From the NCBI RefSeq assembly GCF_040807025.1, contig NC_090943.1:6248356-6312355 (forward strand): a stretch of DNA of 64,000 nucleotides. Direction: 5' to 3'. A program made the position numbers and the translations under genes. The stretch comes from Struthio camelus (taxonomy: Eukaryota > Chordata > Aves > Struthioniformes > Struthionidae). The notes beneath the pieces are model-generated. The model searched no databases and was not told the origin of the DNA. It worked only from the letters and a program-made list of their open reading frames with translations. Positions 25,601-38,879 of this stretch are shown here, piece after piece. Numbering within the stretch: position 1 is the stretch's first letter; every line of letters begins with the position of its first letter.

Positions 25601-28600
25601 CGGCTCGGCTTTCGGGTGCTGTTAGTGGCCTTGCACTCGAGAAAGATGGAGGCTGCCCCATTGCTGTTGAGGCAGCTTGCGCACTTCCCATCCGACGGCT
25701 GCTGGGGTTTGCTGAAAGAGGGAGACCGGGACAAAGCCACCCCGTTGAGGGTTGACTTGAAAAGCTAATGAACAGTGCAACGTGTTCAAATCACCCGACT
25801 CCCAGAGATGCAACTTTACCAGCTGAAACGTTGCAGAAGTTGGCGAAACTTTGCCTCGCTGCAGCCTGCTGCAACGCCCTGCTTTCTGCCTGCAGCAGAC
25901 ACGTGAAGAGGGCGTGAAGGGATTGCTCGGACCGCTCGGTTTGGTTTTGGAGGGACCGAACCAAAAATAAGACACGCTTAAGACGCCAGGAGGTGGTGGG
26001 AGGCTGTCGGCTGCTCCCGGGCTCTGAGCCGTCGTTGCGGCTCGCCTGCCCAGTCTGCTCAAGGCTTCGTGGGTAGCTCCCGGCGGGGGGAAGTAGAGCA
26101 GCCTCCGCGCTGCTCTGATTTGCACCCGCCTGTCCCAAGCCTCCCTTGTGCATCCAAGTCCCTTTAATGTGGGGAAAGCCCACCACAAGGCTTAAAGGCA
26201 AAATTCACACAAGCCTTGTGCCCCGAAGATGGGTGGGAGCGGGGCCTCGGTTTTGTACCAGACTGATGGGAAAGAGAGAAGAGGATTCATGCAGAGGGTG
26301 GAAAGAGTTAGAAAGAAAACCTTGCTAAACATGTTGTAGAGAGGAACGGGGATGAGGTCAGCTGAAGATTTTGCGGGGGAAAGAAAAAAAAAACGAATCC
26401 TAACCCCAGGCCCATTCCCCTCCAGCTTTTACGGACTTGCTGCTGCAAGAAAGTTTGAGCCGTTGCCTGTAAAGGCAACAGAAACCCCAACCAGGGACCC
26501 CTCCTGAGAGATTCAGCTCTCACATCCCCGTATATGATCGCGTGACCTATTAATAAAATCCATAGAAACCAATTCTGTGTACCAAATAACAGCAGATGGC
26601 TCCAGCCCAAACCGCTCCGGGTTCCCTCACTCCATAAATGATTTTACTAGGCCAGTCGTGAGCTCGATGTAACTGAATAGGTTTCGCTCTCTTCGCTCTC
26701 CCTCCCCCTCCCCAGAATATTTGTGCAGCTTTCGGAGAGGCATCCAGAGGGACCGAACTGTTACTGGAAGGAACCTCTGACTCTGGCTTGCCTCATCACT
26801 TTGGGAAGCGGCGTAAGTCTATCCTAAGCCACCTGGCTTTGGGAAGGAGGTTGCCTTTCTCTGCACCTTCCCTCCAGCTCTTGCAGCGTTTAATAACAGT
26901 CTGGTCACTTGGCACATTGGAAATGTTTTGGCTCCTACCCATCGGGGATGGATGTAATGAATTCTTGCGCTGCAGATGCGTTTAGGAAATAAATCATATG
27001 TGTTTACCTTGGGAACCAGGCACAGAGCCCCAGTATTTCAGGCTCAAGTTTTTAAGACACTAAGCGACAAGCAGCTCCTTCAAAACCTCCCCGTTTTTAA
27101 TGACAGTCAGTTAGGCAAGTACCAATTGCTGTGGAAAACTCCGTCCAAGCATCTCTTTCCCGAGCCTCTTTGATGCCCCGGAAATCCAGCTACAGGGATT
27201 TCATTTCCGGCGTGTTCCCAAACAACGAATGATCGTCCATGTCTGTAAAACACGTTTCCACTGATGTCAACAGCACTTGGCTGATGTGTGCGCCGAGGAG
27301 CCGGCTCTACGGCTCTGCCTCCCTCGGTGGCTCTTGAAGACGTTTATAAAGCTTGGAAGAAGGATGAACGGAGACGTATGGTTTTGTGTGTAGTTTCATG
27401 TTGTCATGGTACAAACGTGCTGTAGCAACCCTCGCCACGCTTCTGGAGAGAAGCGAAAAGCTGGCAGAGAGCGCACGGCAGAGAGCGATAGCAAAACCAG
27501 TGTGATGCAGACAGCAGTTGTTGTGGATACACATGTGCTGGGAAATAGAAGAGACACAGGGCTATTCGCCATCCCTAAAAACAACAGGCACGGCATACCC
27601 TTACAGCCAAACCCCCGTCTTTTCCAAACCGGCATGCCCAAACTGCCAGCAGAAAAGTTTAATGACACAAGTGGGTAACAGTGATCTCTAAGAAGCGTTG
27701 GCAGCTCATCCGCAGACCAAAAGCTTTGCAAATCGTAGCCCTAAGCTGTTCTATTTATGCTTCTCTTTCTCCGACGTAAGCGGTAGTATTTGCTGTGGGG
27801 AGAAAAGGGAGAAGATACTTGGCTTTTACCTAGCTGCTACTATTTTGGGCTGTGTTAGGGTTCCTGCAGGAAGTGAACACAGGTCCCTGAGCGCCGACCC
27901 AATTCTTAAGTGACTAAGTATGCTCTGTCTAACCTGCAATTCTCCCATGCCTTCTGTTTGATATAATATCCTTTCTTGCTTCCTGTCCTAAACGGCAGCA
28001 TAAAGCTCTTGTGTGCTGCGAGACATGTGGCAGCCTTTCTCTCCCATAGAGATGGCGGTGCATCAGCGGTGGGTGAAATCATTGCTATACTTAGTTTGCA
28101 ACCTGTAAAGGAATGATGCCATCTCAATGTAAAGGAAAGAAACTAATTATTCAGGGTGGAAAAAGGGGCTGCAGCCATCCTATGTCCGTCTTAGTGATTC
28201 CACCTGGGCAGAAGCCGTGTTTATTCTACTTAAATGTTCTCCCATTTCCCATATGTTTTGAACCACTGCTTGCCAGGCTGAGTGATTTGGGGCCTACCTG
28301 AGGCGTAAGACCGGGCAGGACCTACAGACTGTCCGTGGCTGTGTCAGCGTTCCTGCAGAGGCTTTTGCTGCTCCCAGAACATGGCTAAACACGGCCAGAG
28401 GTGCTCTGGGGACAAGCATTTGGGGACAGCATTTCACCTCTGCCTCTGCTCCCGTTTTACAGGAATGAAACCCCACCTCGCCCCAGCAGCTATGACTATA
28501 TACCGGGCAGAGCAGGCGCTCAGATCTGCTGCCCGAACTCACGGGCAAGAGCAACATGGGATCTCTCTGGCTCATCGGGCTTTGACATTTTTCCTCTGCC

Positions 28601-30135
28601 GTGGCAGGAAGCCGTTCCCCGCCATCAGCCGTTAGCACCTCCCGTGCCCCGTGATGGGTCAGCCCCGTGGGTTAGCGCGGTCCCCCACAAGTCGGGGTTA
28701 TTACCCGCCGGGTTGAGTAGGAAATCTCAGACTCCTTCCCAGACTCTGCAAACAGGGTGTTTCTAGCACCCACTTTGGCATAAAAGGTAGGTGGCAGCAG
28801 CAGCAACCACATTTTGAAAGGGAAGGGTGACTCCTGCACTTGATAGTGAGCCGCGCAAGCCTCGTGCGGGAGGAGAGATCGACCGTGAGGGAATGCAGCA
28901 GCCCCCCATTTTGGGGGGGTTTGAAAGCTGCTACGTGATGGGGTCCGAGTCGCAGCCCTCTCTGTGGCTGTGAGCTTCGGTGCAGCATGTGTCTGTGTCC
29001 GCCTACCTAACCGCATCCCGCTGACGGGAGATTTTGCAGATCTTAAGAAACAGACACAGAGGGCTGAGTGTGACACACAGAGGAAGGCAGCAGCATGCAA
29101 CAGCCAGCAGTCTTGATCAACCAAAACGCTCAGATTTGAACTCATAATCCATCCAAACTGGGTGTGACTGCAGCGAGATTAGTTGTGTGGATGAATTTTT
29201 TTTCCTGGTAGTTGTTGCACTCGTTTTAATGGCTGAATGTAACTTTCCACGCTGTCTTTGTTCCATGACTCACCTTCTCTGCCCAAACAAGGGGAAAAAC
29301 CGCTCCAAAAGCGACAAAGTGAAAGTGGAGAGGGCCTAGTTTCTGGGCAGGTTGTTAAGCAAACATCACCAGAGAGCATTTGTCTGTGATGCATTTGCAC
29401 GTATGCAAGGAGCTTAGAGCTTGTATCCTCCAAAGAATATTCGCTAGGTGACACTACCTGTCACGCTGGTGAAAGGTGTGGAGCTGAAAGCTTCAGGGAG
29501 TTATCATGTCTGTCTGCAAACAGACCCAGTTTAGACTTTCCCAGGTAAGGTCAGAACTATCCCAGAATATTTATGGGCTCATGTGGTGTCTGAAACAAGG
29601 TGGGAAATAGCACAAGAAATATTGTCCTTGTGGCATTCGCAGCTGAAACTTCAAGAAAGCCAACAATTGCAAGGGGCATCCTTGGTTTCCATCTCAAGTT
29701 CCCAGAAAGTTCAGAGAAAATCTTGATAGTTTCCTGGACAGAACCAAGATTCTCCAGCCTGCAATTGGCCCCTCTCTAGTAAAGTCTAAGGGATAAGAGG
29801 ACTGAAAGAGCATGGTCCAGACTTGGGTTGAGGTACGTGTATCCAGCCTGCCCTGTTCTCTGACTCCACTGGCTTCACTGGGATTTTGCTCCCTGGGAAT
29901 ATGACCCTATTTCTCTAATCCCTCTCCTCATTTGAAAGGTAGTCAATCTACTGCTCTATAGTCAAAGGCACCCGTTACAATCACAGCTGCCGTTGCAATC
30001 AGTATTTTGTACTCCTTGCTGTATTCTTGATGAAGAAGCTGCTACCAGAAGCCTTCAGGCATATTTGTACTCTTACAACTGAGAGCGAATCATTCTCGCG
30101 CACCCATTGAGCCTGAGTTTCTTTGTATTTCTTCA

Positions 30136-30165
30136 CATACACACACACACACACTCACATACGCA

Positions 30166-30206
<41 letters not shown>
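30136..30206. repeat. (AC)n microsatellite, interrupted
   Basis: About 70 bp of CA dinucleotides is interrupted by CTCACATACGCACGCG in the middle. It is long enough to be polymorphic. Confidence 0.95.
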
Positions 30207-30209
<3 letters not shown>

Positions 30210-32529
30210 GCTGGATTTTGGCTGACAGAAATGAAGGGAAGTAGAGACTGATTTACTGCAACTGGGATCTGTCCCATTAGCCATAAACTTATCGGCACAC
30301 ATCAAGTGGAAACCTACAGTTTTTCCTTTACATCTGTCACGAGGGGGAAGAAATCACAGAAACAATCAAAACCTGACTGTTTACACATGTTTTGTTTTAT
30401 AAATGGACTTGTATAGAAAGTTGCAGCACTGTTGCACAGACAGCTCACATAAATCTCTTATCACAAAAGCCATATGTCCTCATTTCCTCATCTGCAGTAA
30501 AACACAAGCAGCAGCACTTGGATAATTAGGAAGCTGGAGGTAAACGACTCAGCATCCAGCACTGGGAAAGCATATTTGGGTGAAGGTTACAAAACACAAA
30601 ACACTGCAGTTTGCTTTTGAGCAGTGTCACTTGTCTGGAGAACTTTCCGTCGTGCCATCGTAGCTGGTGCGTTAACAACCTAGTTCTTCCTGGAGGGCAC
30701 GCTGGAGAAACTGGAAATGTCTGAGACATGCCCGATCCTCCACTGTCAGGTTGCTCTGAACTGATAGCCAGATCATTCAGATTTAATGACCATTAATCCT
30801 TCCCTTGAAAATGACTCAAATTCAGGCCACAAAATGCAGCGAAGTGACTCACTCCTGTTTAGCTCCCTTTGATAATCTCCAGACACATAGAGGTGGAGGA
30901 GGCTGCTCAGGAACGGTCCTGGGAAAAGCTTTCCTACGGGGCACACGCGGGAGCCGCTGCTCCCTGCATGGAGCTCGTATTGTTCCACCTGGGAAGACGT
31001 AGTGCTGAGGGAAGAGCAGAAGGATCCTGCAGGGCCACTCAGATATATTTTGGCCTCTCCTTTACTCAAAGGTTGGGCAGCTGTCATCCGTGGGCCTTGT
31101 TCAGCACCGTTAGGCCAACAAGCCAGTGTCACTCACTAACTTCACTTCACCCACTTGTTTCCATAAAGCTGCTCTGAGATGGATAAAAATTAATAGAGTG
31201 CATACAATTAGCTCATTGCAATGGCACAGCTGCCATTATGGCATGTCTGCGTCCTTCCAATCTTTTTTTTCTTTTTTTTTTCCCAAAAGAGAGACATTTC
31301 CTAAATTTCGGATCAGCCAGAGATCGTGAAATGCCCTTTTGCCCAGCTTGGTGTGCTTTGTGTAAAGGGTATTTATTTAATCCATCTGAAACTACATGAG
31401 AAAGGAGAGAAATATCCCGGCGGCGAGATAAGATGATTATCTTCCTGGCAAACAATAGGAACACGGTCAAAATTAAAAATAATTTGATTGCAAATAGGAA
31501 GCCTAGTAAAGCAGCAGGAATAGAGGAAACATGACTAATTTTTTTTTTAGCTTGTCTGAACTCACACAGCAGAGTTTTGCAAGAGCCGTAACTTTGAAAT
31601 ATAGATCTGTAGAAAACCCATGGGGGGAGAATGGCAACAATCCAATTGCAATAGTACAATAGGGGCAAATTAGTGCAGCTGGTAGATCTAACCTAAATAG
31701 CTAAATAGCAACAGCCACAAGCTATTTTAGGTATAGTTTGGTGGGGACCATAATAAATACGATTTGGGGAGGAGTGGCGAAAGTGAAGGCTTTCTTCTTG
31801 ATTCTTTTTTGGTTTCCGTTCGTTTGCCCTTCTCCTTAGCAATACGCGGCCAAATCACGATGCCAGCATCTTCTGCCTAAGGGCCAGCTCTTGACATCCT
31901 TGGTCAGTGTTGGTTCTTCCTGTCTCCAGCAAAGAATCTTACTTTCCACAGGGGAAGGAGGAGGTGGCTGCAAGACTACGATGGCCTTGGGATTTGTCTC
32001 CAAGAGAAAATTCTAATAGATGCGAAAACAATATAGGGGTTCTAATAGAGGCATTTCCTCCAGATAATGATTACCTGGCAAAACTGATCCTGTGATTCCC
32101 AGAAATGTTGCACACAGAACTATTGCTGCCTCAAAATGAAAGCCAACATGAATCAACTTCTATCTAGTGGGATGTGAAGAAGAAAATGTATGGGACAGCT
32201 CTTCATCACCATCCACACTCTTAACATCTTCTGGCCCATTGAGTGCCCATCTGTAGTTTAGATGTGCTGGTGAGCTGGATGGACCTTGGGACTCACCTGG
32301 GCTGCAGTCGCTGTTGTCCTTTCATCACAGCCTGTATGTCAGAAATGCTCTGGTGTCTATTGATTAAATCCAGTCGACAGTACAATTCGGATCTGTGTTT
32401 TTAAATGTCTAAGATGATTTGACTGTATTTTTCTATACATGTTATTGTCCAAAACATTTTGCACTTCTATTAGTTAGGGTGAGTCTCTAATACAATGGCA
32501 GGCAACGCTCAAAATGACCTGTACAGTAA

Positions 32530-32585
32530 AGAAGTGATATTACATCCATTTTACAGCAGAATCAATTGAGGAAGAGAGTAGAAAT
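32530..32585 (-). repeat. MIR-like SINE remnant
   Basis: The stretch TATTACATCCATTTTACAGC followed by AGAATCAATTGAGGAAG resembles the antisense of the MIR core (CCATTTTACAGATGAGGAAACTGAGG). It is short and diverged. Confidence 0.35.
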
Positions 32586-34592
32586 GATCCATTCCGAGAA
32601 CACAGGAAGCACGGACCAGAATACAGCAAAGATATGGCATTCCAAGGCCTGGTTTATGACCACAAAACCGTGATTCCTTTTTTTGCTTTAAAAGCCTTTT
32701 ATACTGAGCTTTCTAGTCAACTGTGGGTTGAAGCAAATCTTTGGTTAGTTCCGCTGCAGCCATGTTGAATTACATCAGCTGAGCATTTGATTGTACTTCA
32801 CTGATATTAAGCCACTTCAGTTGCCGTTATGCATGTCTGATCCTTCCCCAAGGTAGATATTTTTTCTAGCATTTTGAGGGCATAGCATAAGTCAGGTGAG
32901 TGTGTTGTGAGCCCCTGTGACAGCCATAAGCAGTAGCTGACATTAGACGTTAAAAGGTATTTAAAGCCACTCAGATAGGTCCAGTCATTGTAGGTGGATG
33001 AGAGCTTGCAGAAGGTCATTAGGTTCCTGATGAAGGAAATGCCTCTGAAAGGCAGAAGAGGAAACGACAGATTTAATGAATAGTAGTCACAAACTGAAAT
33101 ACAAAGAGCAACCAGTCTGCATGCTTTGCTACAAGAATAATTATGGCAGAACCAAGATCAGACAACTCTCGTGCAGTACTTGATGGCAAGACCTCTCCAA
33201 ACCAAAAAGCATGACAGGTGACACCGAGGAAGAGTCTCTGGCCAGTAAGGAGAGTGGCTGCATTTATGCAGGCAGTGAACGGAACTCTTTGAGAGGTGCT
33301 GTGTCCTTCTGTTTCCACCACGGAAAAGAATGTCATGACTTCTGCAGCCAGAACACCAGAGCATTGTCTATGGAATGGGAGGTCTCAGTGTCAAGGGCAG
33401 GTTGCCACTGTTATCAATGGTTCAAAAAGCTGATAGATAGATCTAGGTGGAATATCAGATATGCATGAAAAGAAAGAGGCATTTCATGCAGGCGGACAGC
33501 ATTCACCATGCTGCTCAGATCCAAGGAAATGAGACTGCACTTGTCGTACCCAAGGTGAGGCATTGGAGCATATGCTTGGACACAGCAGGTCTGGTAACAG
33601 AATCATTACAATCTGTCCTTGAGCAATGCTGCTCTAGATGTTGATCATAGAGGGTTTATGCTTTTCTGGAAACAGCTAATGATGACATGATTCAAGAGGT
33701 CTGTAAAGGTCTCAGAGGGAGACTCAGTAAAACATCAAATAATTATGTCAGTCTTGTCATGGATGACAAACTAAATGCAAAAGCATCATTCTCACGGAGA
33801 GTTAAAAGAAGCAACAGTTGGAGCTTGCTTCCAAAATGGAAAAGGAAATTATTCCTGCCAATTTTGTTACTTTAGGCAGTTGAAACACCATCTGAATTGA
33901 GATAGTGCTATGCATCAAGAATGAAAGTGGTCACAGATGCTTATAAAAGTGGACATTGGTGGAAGACGTGACAAAGATTGTAATCAGTGATGCAATGAAC
34001 AGCAATGCTGGAGGCAAACTGTCCAGTGGACAAAAGCTTTCTTGTCTTGGGGGAAGATCATCAAGTGTGAGCCTTTAACATGATCAAAAATACACAAAAG
34101 AATACACAGCCCACGTGTGACAGCCACTTTCTACCTTACTGTTTGCAGTGCTATTCAGCACACAGGTGGACCTGCTGTGGTATCCACTGCCTTCAATGTT
34201 ATTTGTCTTCAACAGGATGCTGTCACTACTGAAGACGACTTCTGCCTTCTCTTGCCTCTGTGCTTTACTGCAGCCTGTTTCTGGGTAGGAAATCAAAAAC
34301 GTTGGTGTTTTGTAACTGTGTTGTTGAACTTCCATCACAACAAGCCAGAATCAAAAAGGTAGGATGAGGATGAGGGGACAAGGAGAAGAAAGCAGAGAAG
34401 AGCAGAGAAGGGGAAAGAGAAAGAAGGATACTTGGATCATCTCCAGTTCCTCCCTTACAAGACTGGCTGTTTTGCTAACAGATTTGCTCTTAGTCAGCCA
34501 TAAATGGAGGGCTTGCTGCAGGAATGATGAGGTGTTAATTCTATGGCTATGTTACCCCCAAGATGCGTACAACAGACATTGTTGACTCTAAC

Positions 34593-34645
34593 ATTCACAG
34601 AATGGTTGAGGTTGAAAGGGACCTCTGGAGATCATCTAGTCCAGG
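34593..34645. repeat. CR1 LINE 3'-end fragment
   Basis: TTCACAGAATGGTTGAGGTT followed by GAAAGGGACCTCTGGAGATC and ATCTAGTCCAG is a near-canonical avian/archosaur CR1 3' terminus in reverse complement. This is the clearest lineage clue in the window. Confidence 0.85.
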
Positions 34646-37600
34646 AATAAACAAAGAGATGTCGAATGGCTTTAATGACTGAAAAAGGACACCTAAACAG
34701 CGACAGGAAGAGTACAGCAAAATGATTACTGACTTGAAGTTGGGGTCTGCCCAAGACCCAGTGTCCCATGAGGTTATCTCTGAGGAATGAACAGATTGCC
34801 TTGCAAGAAGCAGTTGCTAGATATTGGCTAGTCTGGTCCTAGTTTTCCTGGGCTCTGGATAGTCCCTGGCTATCCATTTTCTCTAAAGTCTCCAGTGTAA
34901 CTTCACCAAAGTGTGTTTGGTAGGATGTTGTGCTCCCTCTGGTCTGCAGGGCTGAACCTTCAGCTGTGCGTGGCAGGTGCTCCCTGAGAGACTGGGAGAG
35001 CAGTGAGAAATTCAGGACATCCCACAGGAGTGCAGAAAATATCATGCGTCCAGGAGCTTGCTGAGGTCCAGGAGAAAATGCATTTTCAGTTTCAGTTCAG
35101 GCCAGGGTCTATCATTTGAATCTGTGTTTTGTCACCTATTCTGGCAAATGTTTACAGCTTGTTCCCAGTCTGATCTGCTCCCGTCTGAGCTCTGATTACT
35201 GGATCTCTCTGAAACTTTTCTCATCCAAGACTTCAGAGCCTGTTGCTATTAAACTTTTTTCCTGACAAATATATTTATAGTTTGTGATAAGTTCTCTTAA
35301 TTTTTTTTTCTATTTTTCAAACGCTAATATTAGGACTGAAATATACTGAAACACTAATATTAGAACTGCTACCTGGAAATGTCCTATTAACAGCATTTCC
35401 AGAGGTACAACCACTTCTCTACTTCTCTTCAGTGTTACCTTCAGTCCTACACACACTGCATCTACACTCCACAGTGGACCTCACATATGATGCATTCATT
35501 ACAATTGGCTTGAGATGTTGATGCCCCAATCTAAATGATTTGGTCAGCCTGGCCAGGGCGAGGAAGATATACAGCACCCTTACGGGTGCTGCACTCATCT
35601 GTATATATTTTCAGGTGTCAGTTCATCCTGACACATCCCTGAATGCGCTTGTGCTGCTCCAGGATGCTTTTCTAGGCAAGTTGCAGGAGAATTTGCCTGT
35701 GCTTATGGGCCCATGGCAGAACTGTGGGAAAGCCCTGGAGAGCAGTCAGCATGGAAATGGCTCTCTCTTCTTTTGTCCTCTCCACAAAGAGAGGCCAGCT
35801 GAAGTGGAAAGCTGGATCTGGACTCTGATCCCAGTCAGATTGATTAGTGTCAGATTGAACGTCAGGAGAAAGAGGAGCAACAGCAAGGCAGAAGCATAGT
35901 TGATGCCACAGTAATATCTGAACTATGGCTTAACGTGAGATTGCAGTCCCTTCTATAATTTTCGTACCTGTGTTGTAGAGGGCAAATCTGAAAATCAGAG
36001 AGCATTTCTCCAGCCCCTTGGGCTGGATGGGACCAGTCTGATAAACTTTTTCTCCACAGAGTTTATTTTGCTGCTTGTCTAGAGGAATTTTTCTTTTGTC
36101 TACCGTTGGACAGAATCACTCTCGCAGGGAGGTCCTTGGAGCAGAATAAGATTCACCCTGCAAGGGTATCACAACGCAGCATTAGAGACACCAGCCCTGT
36201 TGGCAAAGGTGCTCTGCTTTTAACAGGGAGAACGGAAAGCTGGAACACCTTCTTGGAGTAAAGAGGCAGGTGTCAGTGGAAAGAAAAAAGCTTTTGTTCT
36301 CATTGGCTGTGCTTGTCTGAATGGAAAATCCAGGCAAGGAGGGTTTAGAGTCCATAGTTCACAATGCCAGTTCTCTTGATTTCTAATTTTGGAACAAAGT
36401 GCTCCTCACCACTGCTTTTCCTAAACACCCCTGATACACACGTTTTCAGAGTGTGTTTTCATAAGGGCTCACAAAAGCAGGGATGGACAACATTTACATG
36501 CAGAATCTAAGAAAGAAAGAGAAACAACTGTATAAATAATAAAAAAAAAAATTAACTGATCCAAATACAAGCCTTTATTATCCAGCTGAACTAGAGGGTG
36601 GGAGCAATCAGCACTATATTAGAAAGCATTAGTTTGAGCATGCAACGGGATTTGCGTTCTCTTGCAGAAGGTCAAAGGAAATAAAACTAACCTCCAGTGA
36701 TGTAACAGGAAGGTACTGTGCTGGGAATAAGGAGGCCCGGCCTTCTGGGCTTGAGCAAACTATTTGTCTTGCCACCACTGTAGTATGAATTGCAGTAATA
36801 TTGTACACCTTGCATCCATCTACACAACACAGAAAGCTAGCCTAGGCTCATTTGCTTTTCCCCTGCTTTCGTTTCGTGCTTGGCATATCAAGAGTTTCAA
36901 ATCTTCTCTCTTCTGTTTATTGCTGTTGCAGAGGGTTCTGTTTGGTGGAAACCAACCTCCCTTGCCAATGGGAAATACACCCTCAGCCCTTTCCAGACTT
37001 TTCAGTAGGGCTCGCACGCACATTAAATAAGACCTCTTTAAGTTGCAGTGCAAGTGGGTGGCTGTCTAGCAGCTATGAGTAAGCTATGAGAGGATGTTAT
37101 TACTGCAAGACTTGGCTCAACTTAATGTCAAGCGAGATACTATGTGGGGGAGAACCTGACTGCAAACAAAAGAGAAGTCAACCGCATGGTTTGTCCTTCT
37201 CCAAATGAAGGCAAAGGTAATCAAGGAAGATTTGTAAACTGGATTCACAAAACCCCTTCATTTTTGATATGATAAAGGGAGATAGATGTTTGTTCCTATA
37301 GCATGTGCATTGTAAGCTAACAGTGTTTTCCCTGGGTGCTAGTCAAAGTTTTGGCTGAGCTTTTCTTTCACCAACCATGAGCCCTCTGAGATGAGTCACT
37401 GGTTCTTATAGAGGTTGCAGTCTGGTGAGCCAGGAAAAGGAGCCCTTGTAACATAAGGAGGGAATCAGGAGATTGTGTGTCATGTGAGTCACATGGGAAA
37501 TCAGCATCATTTCCCTTAGCCAGCAAACGCAGATTGCATGCAAAGGACCTGCAGGCCTGGAAGACCAGGACTCCCTGTTTAGTGGGGTTTGGGTACCACA

Positions 37601-38879
37601 GTCTCTGATGAGCATCTAAGAGTCAGAGTGCGGTTCCACCAAAAGCAATGACTCTGGCAATGCAGATGCTTAACTGAGCTGCAGCAATTCACTTTCATAA
37701 ACCTCAAGCCCCAAATCATCACCAGCTCTCTGCTGTAACATGTTAACCCCTTCTCCATCCTCCCACACCCCAAGAGAACCAGTGGAGTTACACAAGGGGA
37801 GGATGTGGCTAGAGACCTCTGCGAGGGAGCCAAGCAGTTTTTTGCATTTCCTCTTATTATGAGAGCGGTTAAATGGAAAAAAAAAAAAAAAAGGATCCCC
37901 AAGGACAATTCAGTGAGTAATCCAGACTGAGTAAGGGGAGGTATGATCATTGGTGTTTGAATTAAGGAAACTATAGGCTGAGGCAAGCCTTTTCACTTCA
38001 AGCACTGCTCCTAGTGACGGGAGTCAAAGACATTGCTGCCACTCTGAACTGGAAACTCACCTTTTGTTAGTCAAATAACAGCTGAGTAAGCTACCTGGAA
38101 GGCTGGCTTGCACACGACTTGACAAGGGTGCAGCTATATTGCACCCTTGGCATTTACTGGATAAATAATACTCAGAGCCAGACCAGCAGGGCTCAGTGCA
38201 CAGGGGTAGCTGTTGCAGAGGAGGGGTGGATTTACTGTGGTCGCATGAAACTACCAGCTGTTGCCACCTGGGAGAAAGCAGCTCGGCGGCGTTTCCCATT
38301 TCATCCTGCTCTGAAGGGCAGTGCGCAGGCTGTTGGGCAGCAGGGTGGTAGAAGAGAGCTGCCAGTGCAGCGTAGCACGGCACTTTTGAGTGAAGTGGCT
38401 CCCAGCAGATGTTATTTGGATGATTTAAAAAAAAAAAAAAGAGAGAGAGAGAGATTATGGAGATTAAAAAAAAAAAAAAAAAGCAGGGCTCTGGTAAGAG
38501 AAGCTGCAACGGAAAGAGACTCGAACCAAGAGAGAAAAACTTGAGCTTTGCCGCGCAACTGGGGGAAGCGGAAACCTCCTTTGGACTGGAGGCTCTGCAG
38601 CCTCTCTGCTCCCTGGGGTCAGGCCACGGGGTGAAGGCTCCTGCCCTGCTCCGCACCCGCACAGCCCCAGGGGCCCCCAGCGTCACTGGGGGCAGGACCC
38701 CGGGCTGGGGCAGGCCCTGCCGCCGCCGGCTGCTTCTGTGCTCCGTTGGCAGCTGCCTTCTATCGGGGGCCGCTGCCCAGAGGAGGGGGGACTGCACCCC
38801 TTCCCTCAGGCACAGCCGGGGGTCCTGTGCCCCGGAGGCACCTGCCACGCCAGTGGCTGGGAACCAGGGCAGGGCCCGT
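34646..38879. other. Intergenic DNA upstream of CRY-DASH
   Basis: No gene is recognised. A 119-codon plus-strand frame (35540-35899) has no identifiable domain. There is a poly-A run at about 37879-37893 and two A-rich runs with a short GA repeat at 38425-38482. Confidence 0.5.

Larger units (their letters stand above)
25601..34590. other. Intergenic DNA without recognised genes
   Basis: Unique sequence with microsatellites and weak old repeats. No frame shows a known domain and no exon series can be built. The interval 32.8-34.1 kb contains mosaic frames on both strands that hint at an old coding-derived insertion, but I cannot name it. Confidence 0.5.

Noticed and set aside
35540-35899. 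119-codon plus-strand frame in intergenic DNA
   Set aside because: No domain, no paralogue visible in the window and no promoter or splice context.
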